A DNA stretch of 64,000 nucleotides, from the NCBI RefSeq assembly GCF_016862375.1, contig NZ_BOMV01000083.1, positions 1 through 64,000 of the forward strand, read 5' to 3'. Under the pieces are notes generated by a model. That model searched no databases. It was not told the origin of the DNA and was given only the letters and a program-made list of their open reading frames with translations. This stretch comes from Paractinoplanes rishiriensis. Its GTDB lineage: Bacteria; Actinomycetota; Actinomycetes; Mycobacteriales; Micromonosporaceae. Position numbers and translations under genes: made by a program. This document shows positions 53,043-61,444 of this stretch, one piece after another. The stretch's first letter is position 1; each line of letters begins with the position of its first letter.

Positions 53043-55732
53043 GCGCGGTGCACGCGCGGCTGGTCCGGGCTCTCGAGAACGCCGCGCCCGGCAGCGTCCG
53101 GACCCGGGCCACCGACCGGCTCGGGCTGGCGCATGACGCCTCGCACTACCTGCTCGCGCCGCAGGCGGTGCTGGTGCCCCGGGGCGCGACCGAGGTGGCC
53201 GCGCTGATCCGGGCGGCCGCGGCGGTCGGCCTCGGTGTCACGTTCCGCTCCGGCGGTACCAGCCTCAGCGGTCAGGCCGGTACAGATCAACTGCTGATGG
53301 ACGTACGCCGGCACTTCCGGCAGATCGAGGTGCTGGACGGCGGCGCGCGGGTGCGGGTACAGCCGGGTGCGGTGCTGCGCCAGGTCAACGCCCGGCTGGC
53401 TCCGCACGGCCGCCGGCTCGGTCCGGACCCGGCCAGCGAGTCGGCCTGCACGGTCGGCGGCGTGATCGCCAACAACTCCAGCGGGATGACCTGCGGGACG
53501 CATGCCAACACGTACCAGACCCTGGAATCTTTGACGCTCGTGCTGGCCAGCGGCACCGTGCTGGACACCGGCGCACCGGACGCCGATGCCGTGCTGCGCC
53601 ATCACGAGCCCTCGCTGGCCGCTGCTTTGCTCTCGCTGCGCGACCGGGTGCGCGGAAACCTCGACTCCGTGCGACGGATCGAGCAGCAGTTCGCCATGAA
53701 GAACACCATGGGGTACGGGCTGAACAGCCTGCTCGACCACGACTCGCCCGCGCAGATCCTGGCCCACCTGCTGATCGGCTCGGAGGGCACGCTCGGCTTC
53801 GTGGCCTCGGCCGTGTTCCGCACCGTGCCGCTGGCCCGGCACGCCAGCACCGGCCTGGTCGTGTTCCCCACGCTGCGCGAGGCGGTGGCCGCCATGCCGG
53901 AACTGGTCGCCGCCGGCCCGGCCGCGGTGGAACTGCTGGACGCGGAGTCGCTGCGGGTTTCCGGCCGCTCTGCGGATATGGAAGCCGCCCTGCTGGTGGA
54001 GTGGCAGGAAGAAGACCTCTCATTGCTCGCCGAACGGGAGGCGGCCGCGCACCGGTTGCTCGGAACTTCGCTGAGCCGCGACGCCGCCGGGCGGGCCGCG
54101 CTCTGGCACACCCGGAAGGGCTTGTATGCCGCCGTGGCCGGTGCCCGCCCGGCCGGCACGGTGGCGCTGCTCGAGGACGTGGCGGTCCCGGTGCCGGTGC
54201 TGGCCGATCTGTGCGACGACCTCACCGCGCTGTTCGACCGGCACGGCTACGAGCGCAGCGTCATTTTCGGCCACGCCAAGGACGGCAACCTGCACTTCAT
54301 GCTCACCGAGCGGTTCGGCGACGGGGACAGCCGCCGGTATGCCGCATTCACCGAGGACATGGTGGACGCGGTGCTGGGCCGCGGCGGCACGCTCAAGGCC
54401 GAGCACGGCACCGGCCGGGTGATGGCCCCGTTCGTCCGCCGGCAGTACGGCGACGAACTGTTCGACGTGATGGTGGCGATCAAGCGGGCCTGCGACCCGG
54501 CCGGCACGCTGAACCCCGGTGTGCTGCTCACCGACGACCCGGCGGCGCACCTCAAGCACCTCAAGCCGGTGGTCGCGGTCGAGTCCGAGGTGGACCGGTG
54601 CGTCGAGTGCGGCTACTGCGAGCCGGTGTGCCCGAGCCGCGACCTCACCACGACACCCCGGCAGCGCATCGTGCTGCGCCGCGAACTGGCCGCCGCGACG
54701 GCGGCCGGTGATCTCCCGCTGGCCGAGGAACTGGCCCGCGAGTACCAGTACGACGCGGTGGACACGTGCGCGGTGGACGGCATGTGCGCGACCGCCTGCC
54801 CGGTCCTGATCAACACGGGCGACCTGACGAAGCGGCTGCGCGCTTCCACAGTCTCCCCCGCCCAGCAGCGCGCCTGGGGCAGCGCCGCCCGCCACTGGGA
54901 CGGGGTTTCCCGCGCCATGAAGCTGGCACTGAACACCGCCGCCGCCGGACCCTTTGTCGCTCGGGCCGCCACCCGTCTCCCCGGTCTGCCGCGGTGGTCG
55001 CCCGACCTGCCCCGCGGTGGTGCCCGCCGCCGGCCCGCGCCTGTCTCCTCCCCCGACGCGCTCTACCTGCCGTCCTGCCTCTCCACCCTCTTCGCGCCGG
55101 CCGACGGCGGGGCCGGGGTGCCGGCCGCCGTGCGGCGCCTCGCCGCCCGGGCCGGTCTGCGCCTGTCGGTGCCGGCCGGCATCGGCGACCTGTGCTGCGG
55201 CACGCCCTGGTCGTCGAAGGGCCTGCCGGACGGCTACGAGATCATGCGGCAGCGGGTGCGGGCCGCGGTCGGCGATCCCGCGGTGCCGGTCATCACCGAC
55301 GCGGCCTCCTGCACCGAAGGTTTCGAGCGGCTGTTGCCCGGCGTGCCGGTGGTCGACGCGGTGGCCTGGGTGGCCTCGGAGGTGCTCCCCCGGCTGCGGG
55401 TCACCCGGCGGCTGCCCTCGCTGGCCCTGCACCCCACCTGCTCGTCCGTGCGGCTCGGCCTGGACGGCGCGATCGCCGCCGTCGCCGGGGCGATCGCCGA
55501 CCGGGTCGACATCCCGGAGGGCTGGCAGTGCTGCGCGTTCGCCGGTGACCGCGGCCTGCTGCACCCGGAGCTCACCGCGTCCGCGACCCGCGCCGAGGCG
55601 GAGTCCGTGCGGCGCGGGGTTTACGCGGCGCACGCCTCGGTCAACCGCACCTGCGAGATCGGCCTGACCCGGTCCACCGGCGAGACGTACCACCACCTGC
55701 TCGAACTGCTCGACCAAGCCACGGAGGAATGA
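53039..55732 (+). CDS. FAD/Fe-S 2-hydroxyacid (lactate or glycolate) dehydrogenase
   Basis: 897 residues in three parts. Residues 35-450 are a flavin oxidase of the GlcD/D-lactate dehydrogenase type: VTFRSGGTSLSGQAGTDQLL, CTVGGVIANNSSGMTCG, LIGSEGTLGFVA, FGHAKDGNLHF and the closing CDPAGTLNPGVLL. Residues 515-600 hold two Fe-S clusters (CVECGYCEPVCP and CAVDGMCATACP). The rest carries two CCG-type modules (DLCCGTPWSSKGLPDG, WQCCAFAGDRGLLHPEL). Such enzymes oxidise D-lactate or glycolate and pass electrons to quinone. It would reclaim the C2 or C3 product of the FAH-type hydrolase. GTGA overlap with the dehydrogenase gene. Confidence 0.9.
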   Translation: MSAVHARLVRALENAAPGSVRTRATDRLGLAHDASHYLLAPQAVLVPRGATEVAALIRAAAAVGLGVTFRSGGTSLSGQAGTDQLLMDVRRHFRQIEVLDGGARVRVQPGAVLRQVNARLAPHGRRLGPDPASESACTVGGVIANNSSGMTCGTHANTYQTLESLTLVLASGTVLDTGAPDADAVLRHHEPSLAAALLSLRDRVRGNLDSVRRIEQQFAMKNTMGYGLNSLLDHDSPAQILAHLLIGSEGTLGFVASAVFRTVPLARHASTGLVVFPTLREAVAAMPELVAAGPAAVELLDAESLRVSGRSADMEAALLVEWQEEDLSLLAEREAAAHRLLGTSLSRDAAGRAALWHTRKGLYAAVAGARPAGTVALLEDVAVPVPVLADLCDDLTALFDRHGYERSVIFGHAKDGNLHFMLTERFGDGDSRRYAAFTEDMVDAVLGRGGTLKAEHGTGRVMAPFVRRQYGDELFDVMVAIKRACDPAGTLNPGVLLTDDPAAHLKHLKPVVAVESEVDRCVECGYCEPVCPSRDLTTTPRQRIVLRRELAAATAAGDLPLAEELAREYQYDAVDTCAVDGMCATACPVLINTGDLTKRLRASTVSPAQQRAWGSAARHWDGVSRAMKLALNTAAAGPFVARAATRLPGLPRWSPDLPRGGARRRPAPVSSPDALYLPSCLSTLFAPADGGAGVPAAVRRLAARAGLRLSVPAGIGDLCCGTPWSSKGLPDGYEIMRQRVRAAVGDPAVPVITDAASCTEGFERLLPGVPVVDAVAWVASEVLPRLRVTRRLPSLALHPTCSSVRLGLDGAIAAVAGAIADRVDIPEGWQCCAFAGDRGLLHPELTASATRAEAESVRRGVYAAHASVNRTCEIGLTRSTGETYHHLLELLDQATEE

Positions 55733-55734
55733 CC

Positions 55735-56478
55735 ATGTCCGACTTCACCGGTCTGCGCGCGATCGTCACCGGCGGCGCCTCCGGACTCGGCCTGGCGACC
55801 GCCACCCTGCTCGCCGAGCGCGGCTGCCGGGTGGCCTGCCTGGACCTCAACCCCGAGGTGGACGCGCCGCTGCTGGGCATCCGCGCGGACGTCACCGACG
55901 ACGCCTCGGTGCGGGCCGCGGTGGCCGAGACGGTGGCGGCGTTCGGCGGGCTGGACATCCTGGTCAACAACGCCGGGATCGGCGCGCAGGGCACGGTCGA
56001 GGACAACGACGACGACGAGTGGCGGCACGTCTTCGACGTGAACGTGCAGGGCATGGTCCGGGCGAGCCGGACCTGCCTGCCGCACCTGCGCGAGTCGCCG
56101 GCCGCCGCGATCGTCAACGTCTGTTCGATCGCGGCCACCGCGGGACTGCCGCAGCGGGCGCTCTACGCCGCCACCAAGGGCGCGATCCTGTCGATGACCC
56201 TCGCGATGGCCGCCGACCACGTGCGCGAGGGCATCCGGGTCAACTGCGTGAACCCCGGCACCGCGGACACGCCGTGGATCGGCCGGCTGCTGGCCAAGGC
56301 CGCCGACCCGGCGGCCGAGCGGGCCGCCCTGGAGGCGCGCCAGCCGACCGGCCGGATGGTCGCCCCGGCCGAGGTGGCCGGGGCGATCGCGTACCTGGCG
56401 AGCCCGCTGTCCTCGGCCACCACCGGCACGTCGCTGGCGGTGGACGGCGGCATGCAGGGCCTGCGCATGCGCAAGTAG
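55735..56478 (+). CDS. Short-chain dehydrogenase (2-keto-3-deoxy acid dehydrogenase-like)
   Basis: 247 residues. Cofactor motif IVTGGASGLGLATATLLAER, Asp in CLDLNP for NAD, LVNNAGIG, the catalytic Ser in NVCSIAATAG, Tyr-Lys in YAATKGAILSM, and NCVNPGTADTPW. It resembles SDRs that oxidise 2-keto-3-deoxy-fuconate or rhamnonate-type acids at C4, the step before the FAH-type hydrolase. The ATG at 55735, 7 bases from a GGAGG site, is preferred over an ATG at 55729, which sits too close to it. Last gene of the operon. Confidence 0.9.
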   Translation: MSDFTGLRAIVTGGASGLGLATATLLAERGCRVACLDLNPEVDAPLLGIRADVTDDASVRAAVAETVAAFGGLDILVNNAGIGAQGTVEDNDDDEWRHVFDVNVQGMVRASRTCLPHLRESPAAAIVNVCSIAATAGLPQRALYAATKGAILSMTLAMAADHVREGIRVNCVNPGTADTPWIGRLLAKAADPAAERAALEARQPTGRMVAPAEVAGAIAYLASPLSSATTGTSLAVDGGMQGLRMRK

Positions 56479-56488
56479 TTTTGCTTGC

Positions 56489-56659
56489 CTAGGCCGGTTC
56501 GGGCACGCCGTCGGGCTCCGGGGCCGGGTCCGGCACCACCACCGGCTCGACCGGTGGGGGCGGCAGTTTCTCCGGCGCGTCCGGCTCCAACTCACCCGGG
56601 TCGTCGGGAATCGGGGCGCCCGGGTCGATCGGCGGGTAACGATCGGGGTCGATCCGCAT
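56489..56659 (-). CDS. Proline/aspartate-rich micro-protein
   Basis: 56 residues: MRIDPDRYPPIDPGAPIPDD and a tail of PP/PEP/PDP units, about 40 percent proline. A GGAGAGGAG ribosome site precedes the ATG. It is disordered and acidic; no function is known. It lies between convergent SDR and divergent NTPase genes, starting 108 bases from the NTPase start, and may be co-regulated with it. The good ribosome site is the main argument that it is real. Confidence 0.62.
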   Translation of the reverse strand: MRIDPDRYPPIDPGAPIPDDPGELEPDAPEKLPPPPVEPVVVPDPAPEPDGVPEPA

Positions 56660-56767
56660 GACTGTGCTCCTCTCCGATCCTCCAAGATCGCGACTTACCC
56701 CGGTGTGCTGTTCGCAAACGGCCACACCCCCGGTACGGTGACCGCGACAACCGGACGGAGGGCGCAG

Positions 56768-59089
56768 GTGCGACTCGTTCCCACCGCGGTGGCGTCGGTC
56801 CTGCTCTCGGTGCTGCTCGCCGTGGCGGTCAACGTGGCCACCGGCGGCACCCTGCCCGGGCCGCTGTCCGGCGTCGCGGGGCTGGCCTGGCCCGCGGTCG
56901 CGGTGCTGGCCGTGGTGACCGGGTGGCTGGCGATCCGGCAGCAGCGATCCGGCCCGGCGCCGTCCCCGGTGCCGGCCGAACTGCCCGCCGCACCGGCCGC
57001 CTTCGCCGGCCGCGCTGCCGACCTGGCCGCGGTCCGCGACCTGGCCGCCGGCGGCCCGGTGGTGGCCCTGGTCGGCCCGCCCGGTGTCGGCAAGACCGCG
57101 CTGGCCCTGCGGTTCGCCCACGACCGCCGGTCCCACTACCCGGACGGCCAGCTGTTCGCCCTGCTGCGCGGCGCCGACCCGGACCCGGTGGCGCCCGGCG
57201 CCGTGCTGGCCCGCTTCCTGCGTGTGCTGGGCGTGCCCGACGACGACCGCGGCGGCTCGGTGGACGACCTCGCGGCCCGGCTGCGCTCGGCGCTGGACGG
57301 CCGCCGGGTGCTGGTCCTGCTGGACGACGCGCGGGACGCCGGCCAGGTCCGGCCGCTGCTGCCCGGCGGCTCCGGCTGCCTGGTCGTGGTGACCAGCCGC
57401 CGGCAGTTGCCCGGCCTGCCCCAGCACGACGTGGGCGCGCTGACCGACGAGGAGAGCCGGGCGCTGCTGAGCGCGGCCGCGCCGCAGCACCTGACGGCCG
57501 ACCCGCGCGGCACGGCCGACCTGCTGCGCTATTGCGCCGGCTTCCCGCTGGCGCTGGGCATCGCGGCGGCCCGCCTGCGCAGCCGCCCGGCGTGGTCGGT
57601 GGCCGAACTGGCCCGGCGCCTCGCCGACGAGCACCGCCGCCTCGACGAGCTGCACCTGGGCGACCTCACCGTCCGGTCCGCGTTCGCCAGCGCCTACGCC
57701 GACCTGCCGGTGCCCGACCGGCGGGTGTTCCGGCGGGCCGGCTCGCATCCCGGCCGGCAGTTCGGCACGGCCGACGCGGCGGCGCTGGCCGACGTGTCCG
57801 AGGCGGAGGCCGCGGCCGCCCTGGAACGCCTGGTCGACGCCCATCTGGTCGAGTCGCCGGCGGCCGGGCGGTATCGGCTGCACGACCTGCTGCGGCTGTT
57901 CGCCACCGAGCGGGTGGCGGCCGAGGAGACGGCGGCCGAGCGCAAGGTCGGCCTGGTGCGCCTGCTCGACCGCATCACAGCGCAGGCGATCACGCACTCG
58001 TCGGCAGTGTCCTCGGCCTCCGATTGGCTCTCCAGAGAAAGAGACAACATTCTGGCCGCCGTCCACCAGGGGGTTGCGGCCGGCTCCTACGAGGCCGTCT
58101 GGACCGTGGTCGCGACCGTGGGGCCGTTGTTCCGGTCGGCCGGTGACCAGCCCGACCTGCTCGCGCTCTGGACCGACGCGCTCGCCGCCGCCACCGCGCT
58201 CGGCGACGACCACCGCCGGGTGCGGGCGCTGCGCCCGGTCTCGCACGGCCAGCTGACGGGCGGCGACACCGCGGCCGCGCTGGCCACCGCCGAGCAGGCG
58301 GTGACCGTGGCCCGGCGGCTCGGCGACCCCGCGGCCCTCGCGCACGCCCTCTTCGGCCGCGGGCGGGCGCTGCGCCACCGGTTCCGCTACGCCGAGGCCG
58401 AGAGCGACCTCACCGGCGCCCTGGACCGGTTCACCGCCCTCGGCGACACCGAGCAGCAGATCGAGGTGCTGGACACGCTCGGCACCATGTACCAGGTCGC
58501 CGGCCGCTACGCCGAGGCCGTGCCGGTGCTGGAACGGGCACTGGCCATGCTGCCCGAGCAGACCGAGCACGCCTGGACCATGCAGGCACTCTCCGCGGCG
58601 TACCAGCGCACCGGGCGGACCGCCGAGGCCACCGGTCTCAACCGGCAGGTCCTCGACCTGACCCGCCGCACCGGCGACGACCTCGCCCACGCGTACGCCC
58701 TCCAGCAGCGCGGGTGGCTCGCCACCGACGCCAGCCGGCACTCCGACGCGTCCGCCGACATGCGTGCCTCGCTCGCGGTCTTCGAACGCATCCGGAACCC
58801 GGGCGGGGTGGCCTCGGCGCACGAGGCGATCGGGATCGTAGCCGTCTCGTTCGGCCGGTTCGCCGACGCGCTGACCGCTTTTGACACCTCGGCGGCCCTG
58901 TTCGAGCGGCTGGCCAGCCCGATCGAGGTGGGCCGCAGCCGGCTCTACCGGGCGCACGCGCTGGCCGAACTGGGCCGGCTCGGCGAGGCACGGCGGCAGG
59001 CGGCCGACGCGGAACGCCTGATCGGCGACGCGGCCGTGCCGGACCTGGGCTGGGTCCGGGAGCGGCTGACCACATTGACGGCGGGCTAA
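56768..59089 (+). CDS. Membrane-anchored NB-ARC/STAND NTPase with TPR repeats
   Basis: 773 residues from a GTG after a GGAGGGCGCAG leader. Two transmembrane helices lie in the first 60 residues (TAVASVLLSVLLAVAVNVAT and VAGLAWPAVAVLAVVTGWLA). An NB-ARC-type NTPase spans about 75-380: P-loop GPPGVGKTAL, Walker B VLVLLDDARD, sensor VVVTSRR and GFPLALGIAA. Residues 400-770 are TPR-type repeats (YAEAVPVLERALAML, GRTAEATGLNRQVLDL, FADALTAFDTSAALFER). It lacks the winged-helix DNA-binding head of SARP regulators, so it is a membrane-bound switch, not a typical regulator. Partner unknown. Confidence 0.85.
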   Translation: MRLVPTAVASVLLSVLLAVAVNVATGGTLPGPLSGVAGLAWPAVAVLAVVTGWLAIRQQRSGPAPSPVPAELPAAPAAFAGRAADLAAVRDLAAGGPVVALVGPPGVGKTALALRFAHDRRSHYPDGQLFALLRGADPDPVAPGAVLARFLRVLGVPDDDRGGSVDDLAARLRSALDGRRVLVLLDDARDAGQVRPLLPGGSGCLVVVTSRRQLPGLPQHDVGALTDEESRALLSAAAPQHLTADPRGTADLLRYCAGFPLALGIAAARLRSRPAWSVAELARRLADEHRRLDELHLGDLTVRSAFASAYADLPVPDRRVFRRAGSHPGRQFGTADAAALADVSEAEAAAALERLVDAHLVESPAAGRYRLHDLLRLFATERVAAEETAAERKVGLVRLLDRITAQAITHSSAVSSASDWLSRERDNILAAVHQGVAAGSYEAVWTVVATVGPLFRSAGDQPDLLALWTDALAAATALGDDHRRVRALRPVSHGQLTGGDTAAALATAEQAVTVARRLGDPAALAHALFGRGRALRHRFRYAEAESDLTGALDRFTALGDTEQQIEVLDTLGTMYQVAGRYAEAVPVLERALAMLPEQTEHAWTMQALSAAYQRTGRTAEATGLNRQVLDLTRRTGDDLAHAYALQQRGWLATDASRHSDASADMRASLAVFERIRNPGGVASAHEAIGIVAVSFGRFADALTAFDTSAALFERLASPIEVGRSRLYRAHALAELGRLGEARRQAADAERLIGDAAVPDLGWVRERLTTLTAG

Positions 59090-59232
59090 TTCTCCGATTT
59101 GCCGGTAGTCATGGATCCGTGGGCGTTTTGTGATCGACAACCCCGGAACCACCCTCTCCGGGCGGTTGAATCCTTACTCAGCGTGACATTCATCCGGCGT
59201 GCGGAGTGCATCGCGCACTAGCCTCCGAGTAC

Positions 59233-59246
59233 TACGCACGTGCGCA
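59233..59246. promoter_or_regulatory. Palindrome upstream of the unknown/NylB-like gene pair
   Basis: TACGCACGTGCGCA, a 14-base palindrome with one mismatched pair and the core GCACGTGC, ends 35 bases before the ATG at 59282. It is placed as an operator would be. If the next gene is indeed TetR-like in part, autoregulation is possible. Confidence 0.4.
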
Positions 59247-59281
59247 CTTGATGCTGCGCCGAATCGGACAAGAATCACCTC

Positions 59282-60169
59282 ATGACGTACGGCAAGAAAG
59301 ACCTGCCATACCCCTACAGCCAGGACTTTTCCGGCATCGTCACCCGCGTGAAGGGTGTCCGGGAGTCCACCAGGGCCGCACTCGTCAACTCGCTGAAGGT
59401 CGCGTCGTACCTGAAGGCGGGGGCGAATCTCGTCGAGCGCAACCTGGGCGCACCGTCCGAGCCGGCCCCCGGCGCGGACGGTTGCAAGGCGTACTGGTCT
59501 GGTTTGAACTTTTTGTCGGAGCGTGCGCTCAGCCGGGAGGTGGCCGAGCTCGAACCGCCCTTCCTGCGTCAGAAGGGCACCGGCCCGTACCGCTCGACCT
59601 GGGCCAGCCACGACGACTACCTGAACGACCTGCTCGCCTTCCTGTTCCACGCGATGAACTACGACCCCCAGTACGGCGCCGGCCTGGAGACGCGTGGTGA
59701 CTGGCTGGTCACCGACCCGAGCTTCGTCGACGCCATCGACCGGGCGGCCTTCCACGAGCTGCAGGCGATCACCCGGATGCCGCTGTTCCGGCTCCAGCTG
59801 GTGGTCTGCGCGACGGCCGACCGCAACGACGGCATCCACGACGCGATCGCCAACAACTACGCCGGCGCCCTCGACCCGTGGATGAAGGTCTACGAGGCCA
59901 CCATCGCGGCCCGGGGTTACCGGCTGCGCAAGGGCATCACCCTGGAACAGTTCACCAACATCCTCGCCGCGATCATGGAGGGTTTCGCCATCCGGCAGCT
60001 GGGTGACCCGGCCGTCGGCGTGGTCGGCGAGGACCCGCACAACAACCTGGTCGCGATGGCCGTGCTCGGCATCATGAACAGCTACCTCGAACCTGCGGGT
60101 GAACCAAGTGGCCGGAGCCTACGTGAGGAGATCGAGAACGCTTCGCAGCCGATCGAGGACGGCAGGTAA
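59282..60169 (+). CDS. Unknown 295-residue protein, possibly TetR-C-like helical fold
   Basis: Not confidently recognised. It is mostly helical with no signal peptide or membrane segment. The last 100 residues (GITLEQFTNILAAIMEGFAI and NNLVAMAVLGIMNSYLEP) resemble the ligand-binding half of TetR regulators, but the N-terminal part (STRAALVNSLKVASYLKAGA) lacks a clear TetR helix-turn-helix. It may be a diverged regulator or a different helical family. The gene is followed after 5 bases by a NylB-like hydrolase on the same strand, so it probably concerns the same substrate. Confidence 0.6.
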   Translation: MTYGKKDLPYPYSQDFSGIVTRVKGVRESTRAALVNSLKVASYLKAGANLVERNLGAPSEPAPGADGCKAYWSGLNFLSERALSREVAELEPPFLRQKGTGPYRSTWASHDDYLNDLLAFLFHAMNYDPQYGAGLETRGDWLVTDPSFVDAIDRAAFHELQAITRMPLFRLQLVVCATADRNDGIHDAIANNYAGALDPWMKVYEATIAARGYRLRKGITLEQFTNILAAIMEGFAIRQLGDPAVGVVGEDPHNNLVAMAVLGIMNSYLEPAGEPSGRSLREEIENASQPIEDGR

Positions 60170-60174
60170 CCGAC

Positions 60175-61371
60175 ATGACGAGCACGACCCAGCGGCCAGC
60201 GACCCTCGCGCCGCCCGCCAAGGCTCCCTCGTGGTGGGACCGGCAGGGCGACCTGATCATGCGACGGCCGTTCAACGAGTGGACCTTCACTCACATGAAC
60301 TGGCTGATGCCCGTCGAGCGGGTACCCCACGGCGGCATCCACCGGCCCCTTCCGGTGGACCCCTGCCCGCTCGACCTCACCTACCGGTTCGACGGCGGCG
60401 ACCACACCATCGCCGAGCTCCACCGTCGCACCTTCACCACCGCCTTCGTGGTGCTGCACCACGGCCGGATCGTGCACGAGGCATACCCTGGGGCGTTTGC
60501 CGGCCCGCGGACCCGGATGCAGCTGTTCTCCGTGTCCAAGTCGGTCACCTCGATCCTGATCGGGATCGCGCTGGCCGAGGGTGCTATCGGGGACGTGCAC
60601 GACCGCGTGACCGACTACCGGCCTGACTTCGCCGGCACCGCCTTCCACGAGACCACCATCGCCGAGCTTCTCACCATGACCAGCGGCGTCGGTGACCTCG
60701 AGGCCTGGGACGTGCCGGACAGCGGCATCAAACGCTTCGAACAGGCCGTCATGGGAGGAGGTGATGTCACACAGGTGGTCCGGGCGGCGCCGAGGCTGGC
60801 CGAGCCGGGCACGCGCTTCAACTATTCGACGTTCGACGCGCAGTTGCTCGGCTGGGTCCTGGAGTCCGCGACCGGTATGTCGCTGGCGGCATACGCGGCC
60901 GATCGACTTTGGCGGCACCTCGGCGCCGACCGGGACGCCTACTACTGGCTCACCCGGGCCCACCCGCGCACCGCGATCGGGGCCGGCTCGTTCAACGCCA
61001 CGGCCCGCGACGTGGCCCGGCTCGGGTTGCTGATGGCCGACAACGGCGTGGTGGCCGGCCGGCAGATCGTGCCGCGGGACTGGGTACGCCTCAGCCGCGG
61101 CAACGACGATCCCGCCACCGCGGTCGGTGCGCTCGGCCCAAGCGGGTACGACCACTACGGATACGCCAACCAGTGGTGGACCCTGGGCAGCGCGAGCTTC
61201 GACGCGTTCACCGCCCTCGGCGTCCACGGCCAGTACCTCTACATCGACCCGTCCGCGCACGTCGTGATCGTGAAGTGCAGCGCCTGGCCGACGCAGGACG
61301 ACCCGCGCCGCGACCTGGAAACCATTACCGCGCTGCGCCGCATAGCCGATCATTTCGCCTGCGCCCGCTGA
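60175..61371 (+). CDS. NylB-like serine hydrolase (class C beta-lactamase fold)
   Basis: 398 residues, no signal peptide. SxxK motif S-V-S-K in QLFSVSKSVTSILIGIALAE; the Tyr motif is FNYSTFDAQLLGWVLE; the late HGQYLYIDP is the third motif. This set, and the start RPFNEWTFTHMNWLMPVERV, resembles 6-aminohexanoate-dimer hydrolase (NylB) and related carboxylesterases that act on small amides or esters. Likely cytoplasmic. It sits 5 bases after the unknown regulator-like gene and before a secreted lipase-family gene 73 bases on. Confidence 0.86.
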   Translation: MTSTTQRPATLAPPAKAPSWWDRQGDLIMRRPFNEWTFTHMNWLMPVERVPHGGIHRPLPVDPCPLDLTYRFDGGDHTIAELHRRTFTTAFVVLHHGRIVHEAYPGAFAGPRTRMQLFSVSKSVTSILIGIALAEGAIGDVHDRVTDYRPDFAGTAFHETTIAELLTMTSGVGDLEAWDVPDSGIKRFEQAVMGGGDVTQVVRAAPRLAEPGTRFNYSTFDAQLLGWVLESATGMSLAAYAADRLWRHLGADRDAYYWLTRAHPRTAIGAGSFNATARDVARLGLLMADNGVVAGRQIVPRDWVRLSRGNDDPATAVGALGPSGYDHYGYANQWWTLGSASFDAFTALGVHGQYLYIDPSAHVVIVKCSAWPTQDDPRRDLETITALRRIADHFACAR

Positions 61372-61444
61372 TTCTTTTCCCTTTTCCGCATTCTTTCCCG
61401 GGTACCGCCATGCCCGGGACCGTCCGACAGAAAGGAAGTCATTA

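Noticed and set aside
56489..59152. An 887-codon minus-strand frame opposite the NB-ARC/TPR gene
   Set aside because: Only its last 56 codons, with their own ribosome site, look real; the rest is antisense shadow.
59282..60169. MpaB-type oxygenase for the unknown 295-residue protein
   Set aside because: The His/Arg motifs of that family could not be found; left as unknown with a TetR-C-like hint.
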